Assembly (NCBI GenBank): GCA_905205975.1
Contig: CAJLFQ010000048.1
Coordinates: forward strand, 1-16,843
Reading direction: 5' to 3'
Source of the DNA: an uncultured Eubacteriales bacterium
GTDB taxonomy: Bacteria; Bacillota; Clostridia; Oscillospirales; QAMX01
DNA: 16,843 nt
The notes beneath the pieces were generated by a model. The model saw only the letters and a list, made by a program, of their open reading frames with translations. It ran no database searches and was not told the DNA's origin. Positions 1-7,192 of the stretch are shown piece after piece; position 1 is the stretch's first letter, and each line of letters opens with the position of its first letter. A program made the translations under genes and the position numbers.

Positions 1-770
1 AAAAACGAACGGACGAACAATACGACGTGGAATTCCGGGACGTCTCTTTCCGCTATCCGAATACGGAGACCTACGCGCTGCGTCATGTCAGCCTGAAGTT
101 CAAAGCTGGCGAAAAGCTGGCGGTCGTCGGTATGAACGGAAGCGGCAAAACGACGATGATCAAGCTTTTGTGCAGACTCTACGACCCCACGGAGGGCGTC
201 ATTCTTCTGAACGGCGTCGACATCCGCAAATACGATTACGACGAGTATCTTTCCCTTTTTTCCGTGGTGTTTCAGGATTTTCGACTGTTTTCTTTCTCAC
301 TGGGGCAGAACGTGGCGGCCAGCGCCGACTATGATGCCGCCCGTGTGACCCGCTGCCTGCAGGAAGCCGGTTTCGGCAAACGGCTCGCCGAACTGCCAAA
401 TGGTTTGGCGACCGGCCTGTATCAGGACTTTGACCGGAACGGCATTGAGATTTCTGGCGGTGAAGCGCAGAAAATTGCGCTGGCGCGCGCACTTTATCCG
501 CATGCGCCGTTCATCGTGCTCGATGAGCCGACGGCTGCGCTCGACCCCGTCTCCGAATATGAAACGTATCGGAAATTCAGCGAAATAGCTGCCGGCAAAA
601 CGGCGGTTTATATCAGCCACCGGCTGGCGTCCTGCCGTTTCTGCGATGAAATCCTCGTGTTTGACGGCGGCCGGATCGTCCAGCACGGGACGCATGACGC
701 GTTGCTGGCAGAAAAAGACGGCGTCTATGCGTCACTCTGGCACGCGCAGGCACAGTATTATACCGAATAA
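1..770 (+). CDS. ABC transporter ATP-binding domain, C-terminal part of a probable exporter (5' end outside the window)
   Basis: This is an ABC-type ATPase that would power transport across the cytoplasmic membrane. Numbered from the GTG at 27, the motifs are Walker A GMNGSGKTT (about 35-43), Q-loop VFQD (Gln83), signature ISGGE (142-146), Walker B FIVLDEP (from 162), D-loop ALDP and switch His198 in YISHRL. The frame stays open upstream of 27 to the window edge, reading KRTDEQYDVEFRDVSF. That is how the ATPase of a fused membrane-ATPase exporter normally begins after its linker, so the GTG is probably not the start and the membrane part probably lies to the left. The signature ends in Glu instead of the usual Gln. 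The gene converges on recQ and stops before a shared hairpin. The ATPase identity is very sure; the half-transporter architecture is inferred and the substrate is unknown. Confidence 0.9.
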   Translation, partial: KRTDEQYDVEFRDVSFRYPNTETYALRHVSLKFKAGEKLAVVGMNGSGKTTMIKLLCRLYDPTEGVILLNGVDIRKYDYDEYLSLFSVVFQDFRLFSFSLGQNVAASADYDAARVTRCLQEAGFGKRLAELPNGLATGLYQDFDRNGIEISGGEAQKIALARALYPHAPFIVLDEPTAALDPVSEYETYRKFSEIAAGKTAVYISHRLASCRFCDEILVFDGGRIVQHGTHDALLAEKDGVYASLWHAQAQYYTE

Positions 771-788
771 CCGCTCTCATCCACAAAA

Positions 789-821
789 ACATGCCGCCGG
801 GTTTGGAACCCGGCGGCATGT
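789..821. terminator. Hairpin terminator between convergent ABC gene and recQ
   Basis: A perfect 15-bp stem (789-803 with 807-821) closes a 3-base loop. On the minus strand it is followed by TTTTTG, so it is a good intrinsic terminator for recQ, which stops at 826. On the plus strand the tail is only TCTGTTTA, so termination of the ABC gene here would be weaker. Confidence 0.85.
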
Positions 822-825
822 CTGT

Positions 826-2619
826 TTATGCGTCTGTATCCTCTTGGATGGCTTTCAGGAAAAGCGCGCCGTATTTTCTCAGTTTGACTTCGCCGACGCC
901 GCTGATCCGCAGCAGCGACTCCTCGTCCTGCGGGCGTTCTTCACACATTTGCAGGAGCGTTTTGTCGGAAAAGATCGCATACGGCGGCACAAATTCGCGT
1001 TTGGCCGCCTCGAAGCGGATGGCGCGCAGCCGGTCGAACAGCGTCTTGCCGGATGGTTCCGCCGTACGGACCGGTTTTTCCGGTTCCCGCTCGGCGCGCA
1101 TGGTCACGCGCGCTTCTCCATTCAGGACATCGCGGCCATAGGCGGTCAGCCGCAGTACCGGCAGGCCTTCGCTGTCGCGGCGCAGGCATCCGCGGACGCA
1201 CAGGTGGTTGATCACCGCGTGGAGCTGCTCCGATCCCATGCTGCACAGCACGCCGTAATAGTCGTTGTTTGTCATGTGGGCAGCCGACAGCCGTGCAGAC
1301 TGACTGCCGCGCAGCGTATCGACGATCACGCCTGCGCCGAACCGTTCGCGGCTGACTGCTATGCAGCCCAGAATTTTCTGCGCCGTGCCGGTGATATCCT
1401 TATCGACAAAGTCGCCCTTGCAGTTGGAACAGGCATGACAGGTTTCTTCGGCCGGCTCACCGAAATAGCGCAGGATATAGGCGCGCAGACAGTCGGTCGT
1501 CCGGCAGTAGTCCGCCATCCGCATCAGCAGTTCCGTTTCGTGCGCGATGATCTCCGGCGCACGCGGTTCGCCGTCTTCCTGCGTATGCTCGATCAGATAG
1601 CGGCCCAGCGAGACATCCCGTTCGGCAAACAGCAGAATGCAGTCGCTGGGCAGCCCGTCCCGTCCTGCCCGGCCGGCCTCCTGATAGTAGCTCTCCAGAT
1701 TTTTCGGCATCTGATAATGAATCACAAAGCGGACGTTGGACTTGTCGATCCCCATGCCGAACGCATTGGTGGCCACCATGATTTTTCTGCGGTCGAACAG
1801 AAAATCATCCTGGTTGGTCGCGCGCTCTTCATCGGTCAGCCCGGCATGATAGCGGGTCACGGAAAAGCCGTCTTCCCGGAGGCGATCGGTCACTTCTTCC
1901 ACCGCTTTGCGCGTTGCGCAGTAGACAATGCCGCTCTCCTGCTGCCGGCGTTCCAGCTGGAGGCGGAGCGCACGGTACTTGTCCGTCGGGGTCAGAACGG
2001 TAAACGTCAGGTTCGGGCGGTCGAAGCCGGTTGTTTTGATCATCGGCCGCTTGAGCGCCAGCAGCCGGACGATGTCATCCCGCACCTGTTCCGTCGCCGT
2101 CGCCGTAAAAGCCGCGATGGTCGGGCGTTTTGGGAGTGCCGCGGCAAAACGCGGGATATCCAGATAAGCCGGGCGGAAGTCATGCCCCCACTGGGAAACG
2201 CAGTGCGTCTCGTCCACGCAGAGCAGGTGGATCTCCGCTTGCTGCGCAAACGCCAGAAACTCCGGCGTCATCAGCCGTTCCGGCGCAACATAGGCGATTT
2301 GATACCGGCCTTCGGCTGCGTATTGCAGCGCCAGCCGATACTGCCGGTATGTCAGCGAGCTGTTCAGATAGCAGGCGCGGATGCCGGCCTGATTCAAAGC
2401 GCCGACTTGATCCTTCATCAGGGAGATGAGCGGGGACACGATGACGGCAACGCCCTTCGCCATCACGGCCGGAATCTGATAACAGAGCGATTTGCCTGCG
2501 CCGGTTGGCATAATGCCCAGCACATCGCGGCCGGCGTTGATGGTGTCGATCAGCTCCTCCTGCCCTTCTCGGAAGGCGTCATATCCAAAATATCGTTTCA
2601 AAACCTCAAATTTGTCCAC
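826..2619 (-). CDS. recQ: ATP-dependent DNA helicase RecQ
   Basis: This is a 3'-5' superfamily 2 DNA helicase acting in recombination and replication-fork repair. The 597-residue protein has the complete RecQ layout. The helicase core has Walker A PTGAGKS (38-44), the DEAH-type box DETH (136-139) followed by CVSQWGHDFRP, and motif VI GRAGRDG (316-322). The RQC zinc ligands are Cys377, Cys394, Cys397 and Cys400, after the typical YFGE. A C-terminal HRDC domain runs from about 520 to 590. I chose the GTG at 2619: an AAGGAG ribosome site lies 10 bases upstream and RecQ homology begins at once (KFEVLKRYFGY). The in-frame ATG at 2664 has no ribosome site and would add 15 Arg/Lys-rich residues. It is transcribed alone, from the promoter at 2692-2720 to the terminator at 789-821. 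The box reads DETH where DEAH or DECH is common, a tolerated variant. Confidence 0.96.
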   Translation of the reverse strand: MDKFEVLKRYFGYDAFREGQEELIDTINAGRDVLGIMPTGAGKSLCYQIPAVMAKGVAVIVSPLISLMKDQVGALNQAGIRACYLNSSLTYRQYRLALQYAAEGRYQIAYVAPERLMTPEFLAFAQQAEIHLLCVDETHCVSQWGHDFRPAYLDIPRFAAALPKRPTIAAFTATATEQVRDDIVRLLALKRPMIKTTGFDRPNLTFTVLTPTDKYRALRLQLERRQQESGIVYCATRKAVEEVTDRLREDGFSVTRYHAGLTDEERATNQDDFLFDRRKIMVATNAFGMGIDKSNVRFVIHYQMPKNLESYYQEAGRAGRDGLPSDCILLFAERDVSLGRYLIEHTQEDGEPRAPEIIAHETELLMRMADYCRTTDCLRAYILRYFGEPAEETCHACSNCKGDFVDKDITGTAQKILGCIAVSRERFGAGVIVDTLRGSQSARLSAAHMTNNDYYGVLCSMGSEQLHAVINHLCVRGCLRRDSEGLPVLRLTAYGRDVLNGEARVTMRAEREPEKPVRTAEPSGKTLFDRLRAIRFEAAKREFVPPYAIFSDKTLLQMCEERPQDEESLLRISGVGEVKLRKYGALFLKAIQEDTDA

Positions 2620-2691
2620 GCGGGCTGATCTCCTTTTCCGCCGTCCGGCACGCCGTTTCTCCATTGGGCTGATCTGTTTTCTCTGTCTTTC

Positions 2692-2720
2692 ATGGTAGCA
2701 GATTTTCCGCCGGTTGTCAA
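2692..2720 (-). promoter_or_regulatory. Promoter of recQ
   Basis: On the minus strand a perfect -35 TTGACA (2720-2715) is followed after 17 bases by TACCAT (2697-2692), 4 of 6 matches to the -10 consensus. Transcription would start near 2685, giving a leader of about 65 bases before the GTG at 2619. Confidence 0.75.
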
Positions 2721-2736
2721 GCGCGGCTGCAGGCGG

Positions 2737-2765
2737 TTGCAGAAGGAAACCGGTTGTGATATAAT
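2737..2765 (+). promoter_or_regulatory. Promoter of the MATE transporter gene
   Basis: TTGCAG (2737-2742), a 17-base spacer and a perfect TATAAT (2760-2765), with a TG extension one base upstream of the -10. It sits 17 bases from the divergent recQ promoter, so the two polymerase footprints would overlap. Confidence 0.85.
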
Positions 2766-2817
2766 AGATAGACTTGCGCAGCGGCAGCAGAATTTACGCT
2801 GCATTCAGGAGGAAACC

Positions 2818-4233
2818 ATGCTCAGGGTCAAACGTCTGATCGGCAGCAAAGCGTTTTACAAGATCGTCTTTGCCGTCGCCGTACCCATCATGATTCAGAA
2901 CGGCATCACCAACTTCGTCAGCCTGCTCGACAACATCATGGTCGGCCAGGTCGGCACGGAGCCGATGTCCGGGGTGGCGATTTCAAACCAGCTGCTTTTT
3001 ATTTTCAACCTCTGTATTTTCGGCGGTTTATCCGGCGCCGGGCTGTTCACGGCGCAATACCACGGTTCCGGCGACAGCCGCGGCGTGCGCGACACGTTCC
3101 GCTTCAAGCTGTTCATCGCCGCAGGCGTCTGTGCGGCTGCGTTTGCCATTTTTCTGCTCTTCGGTGAGGAGCTGATCGGCCTCTATCTGCGCGGTGCCAG
3201 CGACGTCGGCAATCCGGCTGAAACGGCTGCCTATGGGCTTTCCTATCTGCGCATCATGCTGATCGGTCTAATTCCCTTCGCGCTGACGCAGGTCTACGCC
3301 AGCACACTGCGCGAAACCGGCTCCACTGTTCTGCCGATGAAAGCGTCGATTGTCTCCGTGGTCACCAACTTCTGCCTGAACTATCTGCTGATTTTCGGGC
3401 GGCTCGGGTTTCCGGCTTATGGCGTTGCCGGCGCCGCAGCAGCAACCGTGATCGCACGCTTTGCGGAGCTGCTTGTCATTGTGATCGGCACGCATCGCCA
3501 TACGGAACAGCACCCGTTCATCCGCGGCGCGTACCGCAGTCTGCGCGTCCCCGGTACGCTGGCTCGTCACATTGTCATCCGCGGGCTGCCGCTGCTCGTC
3601 AATGAGCTGCTCTGGTCCGTCGGCATTTCCTTCCTCGTGCAGTGCTATTCCCAGCGTGCGCAGTCCGTTATCGCGGCGCTGAACATTTCCACCACCGTTT
3701 CCAACTTCTTCAACATCGTTTTTCAGGCACTCGGCAGCTCTGTCGCCATTCTGGTCGGGCAGCAGCTCGGCGCAGGCGAGCCGGAACATGCAAAGGATAC
3801 CGCGCGCAAACTGATGTTTTTCTCCGTTTCATCCTGCGTGGCCGTCGGTGCGCTGTTGGCGGCGGCGGCTCCGCTGATCCCGCGGATCTACAACACGACG
3901 GATCTTGTCCGGTCGCTGGCCACCAAGTTCATTCTCATTTCCGCCGCCTGTATGCCGATTCAGGCTTTCACCCACTGCTGTTATTTCACGCTGCGTTCCG
4001 GCGGAAAAACCATGATCACGTTCCTGTTTGACTCCGCCTATATCTGGGTAATTGTCGTGCCCTTTGTCTATGCGCTGGTTCATTTTACCGACCTGCCCAT
4101 CGTGCCCGTTTATCTGTGCGGACAGCTGATCGACATCGTCAAATGCGTCATCGGCTATCTCATGGTGCATCGCGGCATTTGGGTGCACAACATCGTTTCC
4201 CCTGCGGCCAAGCAGGGAGCCGCGAACGAATGA
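2818..4233 (+). CDS. MATE family efflux transporter
   Basis: This is a polytopic inner-membrane antiporter of the multidrug and toxic compound extrusion family, expected to expel organic cations or other small molecules using a Na+ or H+ gradient. It has 471 residues and about twelve hydrophobic segments in two halves. Near the start is a family-typical stretch, PIMIQNGITNFVSLLDNIMVGQVG, in which residues from about 20 form the first helix, followed by a GLSGAGLFTAQY segment. The start at 2818 is supported by AGGAGG eight bases or so upstream and by the family-like N-terminus; longer in-frame starts lie upstream of the promoter. It is a single-gene unit between a strong promoter and a strong terminator. 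The substrate cannot be predicted. No regulator gene is adjacent. Confidence 0.93.
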   Translation: MLRVKRLIGSKAFYKIVFAVAVPIMIQNGITNFVSLLDNIMVGQVGTEPMSGVAISNQLLFIFNLCIFGGLSGAGLFTAQYHGSGDSRGVRDTFRFKLFIAAGVCAAAFAIFLLFGEELIGLYLRGASDVGNPAETAAYGLSYLRIMLIGLIPFALTQVYASTLRETGSTVLPMKASIVSVVTNFCLNYLLIFGRLGFPAYGVAGAAAATVIARFAELLVIVIGTHRHTEQHPFIRGAYRSLRVPGTLARHIVIRGLPLLVNELLWSVGISFLVQCYSQRAQSVIAALNISTTVSNFFNIVFQALGSSVAILVGQQLGAGEPEHAKDTARKLMFFSVSSCVAVGALLAAAAPLIPRIYNTTDLVRSLATKFILISAACMPIQAFTHCCYFTLRSGGKTMITFLFDSAYIWVIVVPFVYALVHFTDLPIVPVYLCGQLIDIVKCVIGYLMVHRGIWVHNIVSPAAKQGAANE

Positions 4234-4244
4234 TTCAAAAAAAG

Positions 4245-4286
4245 ACAGCCCGAGCCGGCCGTTTTCGGCCGGTTCGGGCTGTTTTG
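4245..4286. terminator. Two-way hairpin terminator between MATE gene and flavoprotein gene
   Basis: A 17-bp stem with one G-T pair (4245-4261 with 4266-4282) around a TTTT loop. The plus-strand tail is TTTT after the last paired T. On the minus strand seven Ts follow (the As at 4237-4243). It can end both the MATE transcript and the convergent flavoprotein transcript, which has no closer hairpin of its own. Confidence 0.9.
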
Positions 4287-4377
4287 ATTGGATCGATTCC
4301 CCGCTGGACACATTGTTCACGCGATTGCCTGAACGTTCAATTTCTGTATCGCTTGACTGGTTTTTCGTTCGACTGCT

Positions 4378-5001
4378 TTATCGGATGAAATTGGTCCGGA
4401 TTTTCGGTTCGGCTTCCGGACGGCTGACGCCGGCTTTTCGCCCGGCTTCGATGCACCGGAGCAGCCATGCCATATTCCGGCCGAGGATGCGCATGGTCTG
4501 CATGCCTTCTTCATCCTGCCGGACTTCATCCGGCGTGTTGCCGTGAACCATGTTCCAATAGTTGGAAGAGACGACCGGCATATTGGCAATGGTGAAATAC
4601 TTGTTGAGCTGATCGAATGCCGCCGAAGCGCCGCCCCGCCGGCACGAGACGACGCAGGCCGCCGGTTTATAGGCAAACGCTTTTCCGCCGCAGTAGAAGC
4701 AGCGGTCCAGCAGCGATGTGACTGCGCCGGATGCAGCCGCATAGTGAACGGGCGACCCAATGATGAAACCGTCCGCCGATGAGGCCTTTTCCACAATCTG
4801 ATTGACCGGGTCGTTCCGATGGACGCAGCCTCCGCCGTTCCGGCAGCCGCCGCAGCCGGAGCAGCCGATGACCGGCTGATTGCCAACCTGAACAATCTCT
4901 GTCTGAATGCCCGCCTGCTCCAGCGTCTGCGCCACTTCGCGCAGCGCGGTATCTGTACAGCCGTGTTCATGCGGACTGCCGTTGATCAGCAAAACTTTCA
5001 T
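4378..5001 (-). CDS. NAD(P)H-dependent flavodoxin-fold oxidoreductase, possibly iron-sulfur flavoprotein
   Basis: This 207-residue cytoplasmic protein has the flavodoxin-like fold of the NADPH-dependent FMN reductase group. The N-terminal strand and phosphate loop MKVLLINGSPHEHGCTDTAL bind FMN phosphate, and GSPVHYAAASG (about 82-92) is the second flavin loop. Between them, Cys47, Cys50, Cys53 and Cys59 form a CX2CX2CX5C cluster. That spacing matches the compact motif known to hold a [4Fe-4S] cluster in iron-sulfur flavoproteins (Isf family). It therefore probably moves electrons to a small acceptor such as a quinone, oxygen species or ferredoxin; the acceptor is unknown. The ATG at 5001 follows GGAGGG by 10 bases. 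It is monocistronic with its own promoter. The fold is sure; cluster binding is inference. Confidence 0.85.
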   Translation of the reverse strand: MKVLLINGSPHEHGCTDTALREVAQTLEQAGIQTEIVQVGNQPVIGCSGCGGCRNGGGCVHRNDPVNQIVEKASSADGFIIGSPVHYAAASGAVTSLLDRCFYCGGKAFAYKPAACVVSCRRGGASAAFDQLNKYFTIANMPVVSSNYWNMVHGNTPDEVRQDEEGMQTMRILGRNMAWLLRCIEAGRKAGVSRPEAEPKIRTNFIR

Positions 5002-5039
5002 ATGAATCGTTCCCTCCGATTTTTCATAGACTTTCTATT

Positions 5040-5069
5040 ATCATATCACAAGGCCGGCCGCCGCGTCAA
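5040..5069 (-). promoter_or_regulatory. Promoter of the flavoprotein gene
   Basis: On the minus strand TTGACG (5069-5064), an 18-base spacer and TATGAT (5045-5040), with TG one base upstream of the -10 (extended -10). Five of six bases match in each box. Confidence 0.75.
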
Positions 5070-5140
5070 TCCCCCGGCTTGTCCGTTTTTTTCAGCAAAC
5101 GGAGATGATTTACGCAGATTTTACATGCATCCCTCTTGCA

Positions 5141-5169
5141 TTGTGCAGCGGCTTGTGTTATCATATACT
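5141..5169 (+). promoter_or_regulatory. Probable promoter of pyk
   Basis: TTGTGC (5141-5146), 17 bases, TATACT (5164-5169). The -10 is good and the -35 matches only in TTG. The predicted leader, about 115 bases, is long, but I see no riboswitch-like fold in it. Confidence 0.5.
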
Positions 5170-5289
5170 CTGTTTGTTACTCAGATGGATTCAAACGCGA
5201 TAAAATCGATTTTTGCCGTCGAAGCAGTGCAGGTTTTCTCAATGCAAAGGCAGCAAAATGACCAATAGACATGAGGTGCCAATTTCAGA

Positions 5290-6702
5290 ATGAAGAAAAC
5301 AAAAATCATCTGCACGATGGGCCCCGCCTGTTCCAACGAAGATACGCTGGCGCGTATGATTCACGGCGGGATGAACGTTGCGCGGTTCAATTTTTCCCAT
5401 GGGACGCACGAAGAACACCGTGCGCGTATGGATCTCGTCAAAAAAGTCCGCCGGACGCTGAACGCACCGATTGCGATCATGCTGGACACCAAGGGACCGG
5501 AATACCGGATCCGCACGTTTGCAAACCACAAAGTCTTTTTGAACGACGGCGACACCTTCACCTTCACACCGGATGAGATTGAAGGCGACGAAACGCGCGT
5601 TTCTGTTTCTTATAAGGATCTGGCGCAGGACCTTCATCCGGGCGACAAGGTTCTTTTGAACAACGGGCTGGTCATCTTTGAAGTGGTCGAGCTGGCCGGG
5701 AACGACGTCGTCTGCCGGGTGCTCGTCGGCGGTGAAATCTCCGACCGCAAGAGCATGAGCTTCCCCAACAAGGTTCTGAAGCAGGCTTATCTGAGCGAGC
5801 AGGACAAGGCGGATCTTCTGTTCGGCATCGAGATGGACGTTGATTTCGTCGCATGTTCATTCGTCTCCTGCAAGCAGGATCTTTTGGATGTCCGCCGTTT
5901 TCTGGATGCCAACGGCGGTGAGCAGATTGACCTGATCGCCAAAATTGAGAACCGTTCCGGCGTCGACAACATTGAAGAAATCATTGACGCCAGCGACGGC
6001 ATCATGGTCGCCCGCGGCGATATGGGCGTGGAAATTCCGTTTGAGGAGCTGCCCGCCATTCAGAAGCATCTGATTACCACCTGCCGCTTCCGCGGGAAGC
6101 GCGTCATCACGGCGACCGAAATGCTGGAATCCATGATCGAGAAGCCTCGCCCGACGCGTGCCGAAATTTCCGACGTCGCCAATGCCGTTTACGACGGCAC
6201 CAGTGCCATCATGCTCTCCGGTGAAACGGCGATGGGCAAATACCCGGTGGCCGCCGTGGAAGCGATGAGCCGCATTGCTGAAGAAACCGAGCAGGACATC
6301 GATTATGCCAAGCGCTTCCGCAATTCGACTTTTGTCATCCGCAACAACATCGACGCGGTCTCGCATTCCACATGCGCCCTTTCCATCGATATTGATGCGC
6401 GTTTGATCGTCGTCTGCACGCGCAGCGGCGCAACGGCGCGTCTGGTCTCCCGGTTCCGCTCGCCGAAGCCGATCATCGGCATGACCACCGAAGAACGCGT
6501 CTGGCGCAAGCTGTCTCTCTCCTGGGGCGTTTTCCCCATGATGAGCGAGGTATTTCAATCCACCGACGTGCTGTTCTATCACGCCATCGTTGCCGCCCGG
6601 AATTCCGGCATGGCGCAGAAGGGCGACAGCATCGTCATCACCGGCGGCCTGCCGAACGGAAAATCCGGCAACACGAACCTGATCAAGCTCGAAACGCTGT
6701 AA
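5290..6702 (+). CDS. pyk: Pyruvate kinase
   Basis: This glycolytic enzyme converts phosphoenolpyruvate and ADP to pyruvate and ATP. The 470-residue protein has KTKIICTMGPACS at the N-terminus, GGMNVARFNFSHG (26-38) with the metal and phosphate ligands, and LDTKGPE (65-71). The B domain spans about 72-170. The active-site signature IDLIAKIENRSG has catalytic Lys218 and metal-binding Glu220 and Asp244 (ARGDMGVEI). LSGETAMGKYP (309-319) precedes the C-terminal allosteric domain. Glu71 in the GPE motif fits the potassium-dependent type. The length matches the short bacterial form; the extra PEP-utilising C-terminal domain of bacilli is absent. The ribosome site is weak (GAGGTG, 11 bases or so upstream), but no other in-frame start fits. 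It is a single-gene unit closed by an exceptionally long terminator hairpin. Confidence 0.97.
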   Translation: MKKTKIICTMGPACSNEDTLARMIHGGMNVARFNFSHGTHEEHRARMDLVKKVRRTLNAPIAIMLDTKGPEYRIRTFANHKVFLNDGDTFTFTPDEIEGDETRVSVSYKDLAQDLHPGDKVLLNNGLVIFEVVELAGNDVVCRVLVGGEISDRKSMSFPNKVLKQAYLSEQDKADLLFGIEMDVDFVACSFVSCKQDLLDVRRFLDANGGEQIDLIAKIENRSGVDNIEEIIDASDGIMVARGDMGVEIPFEELPAIQKHLITTCRFRGKRVITATEMLESMIEKPRPTRAEISDVANAVYDGTSAIMLSGETAMGKYPVAAVEAMSRIAEETEQDIDYAKRFRNSTFVIRNNIDAVSHSTCALSIDIDARLIVVCTRSGATARLVSRFRSPKPIIGMTTEERVWRKLSLSWGVFPMMSEVFQSTDVLFYHAIVAARNSGMAQKGDSIVITGGLPNGKSGNTNLIKLETL

Positions 6703-6740
6703 GTTTGTCAAATCAAAACCGTCAGAAGAACGTTTGAACC

Positions 6741-6801
6741 GCACCCCATTCCTTCGTACAAGTGTGTGATCACGCTTGTGTGAAGGGATGGGGTGCTTTT
6801 T
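6741..6801 (+). terminator. Very long intrinsic terminator after pyk
   Basis: An uninterrupted 26-bp stem with four G-T pairs (6741-6766 with 6771-6796) closes a TGAT loop and is followed by five Ts (6797-6801). It lies 38 bases after the pyk stop. Most intrinsic terminator stems are about half this length. Confidence 0.9.
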
Positions 6802-6904
6802 CTGTGCCAAAAGAAATGCGAAATACATACGGGCGAAGCAGCGAGCCTTTCCCATACGAGGGGAGGGTTGTTTCGTCTGTATCCTGGTGCACAGGGAAAC
6901 TTCG

Positions 6905-7029
6905 ACCTCATCCGGCGAACACAATTTTCGCAGAAAATTGCGTTCGCCACCTTCCCCTTCTCAGGGGAAGGCTTTGGCGGTTCCCCCTCTCAGGGGAAGG
7001 TGGGTGAGCAGAGCGAACCCGGATGAGGT
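6905..7029. repeat. 125-base structured inverted-repeat element (MITE-like or REP-like)
   Basis: The ends are a perfect 11-base inverted repeat, ACCTCATCCGG (6905-6915) and CCGGATGAGGT (7019-7029). Inside are three hairpins: 6916-6946 (CGAAC then CAATTTT, paired with one mismatch), 6950-6971 (CCTTCCCCT with AGGGGAAGG, 9 bp) and 6981-6998 (TTCCCC with GGGGAA). CCACCTTCCCCT at 6947 can also pair over 12 bases with AGGGGAAGGTGG at 6992-7003, so two folds compete. From memory, similar CCTTCCCCT-AGGGGAAGG elements are scattered between genes in Clostridia of the gut; I could not search for copies. It has no transposase and no obvious target duplication. Confidence 0.7.
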
Positions 7030-7121
7030 GGAACATCGGGCTTCTGTCAAGATACACCTGCAGCCGCGGAACATCGCCTCTCCCCCTGGCTCACCCCCAG
7101 CCGTGGAATCAGGGCAAAGCA

Positions 7122-7162
7122 AAAGGGCCTGCTGCCTGTCATACACAGGCGGCAAGCCCTTT
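7122..7162 (-). terminator. Terminator of the aldolase-rpe operon
   Basis: AAAGGGC (7122-7128) pairs with GCCCTTT (7156-7162). After one mismatch a further ten pairs (7130-7139 with 7145-7154) close a CATAC loop. On the minus strand the stem ends in CCCTTTT then GCTTT. It lies 31 bases beyond the rpe stop. Confidence 0.8.
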
Positions 7163-7192
7163 CATCAGCTTGATCAATTGGCTGTTGCGCGT

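Larger units (their letters stand above)
6802..7192. other. Gene-free region between pyk terminator and rpe
   Basis: About 390 bases without a credible gene; the open frames here lack ribosome sites and run across hairpins. It holds the inverted-repeat element at 6905-7029 and the rpe terminator at 7122-7162. A short direct repeat GGAACATCG occurs at about 7030 and again at about 7069. I see nothing else in 6802-6904. Confidence 0.6.

Noticed and set aside
646..2628. 660-codon open frame on the plus strand across recQ
   Set aside because: It is antisense to a fully conserved recQ, has no ribosome site, runs through the recQ terminator and has a His/Gln/Arg-rich composition typical of a shadow frame in GC-rich DNA.
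5242..5268. Nine-codon upstream reading frame in the pyk leader
   Set aside because: It has no ribosome site and no stop/start coupling with pyk; short frames of this size are expected by chance.
5170..5289. Possible riboswitch in the roughly 115-base pyk leader
   Set aside because: I found no conserved aptamer motif and no terminator/antiterminator pair.
5857..6924. 355-codon minus-strand open frame overlapping pyk and its terminator
   Set aside because: It would be read through the 26-bp hairpin and lies antisense to the pyruvate kinase active-site coding region; no recognisable domain.
7030..7078. Direct repeat GGAACATCG beside the inverted-repeat element
   Set aside because: The second copy is 30 bases away and does not flank the element, so it is not a target-site duplication; probably chance.
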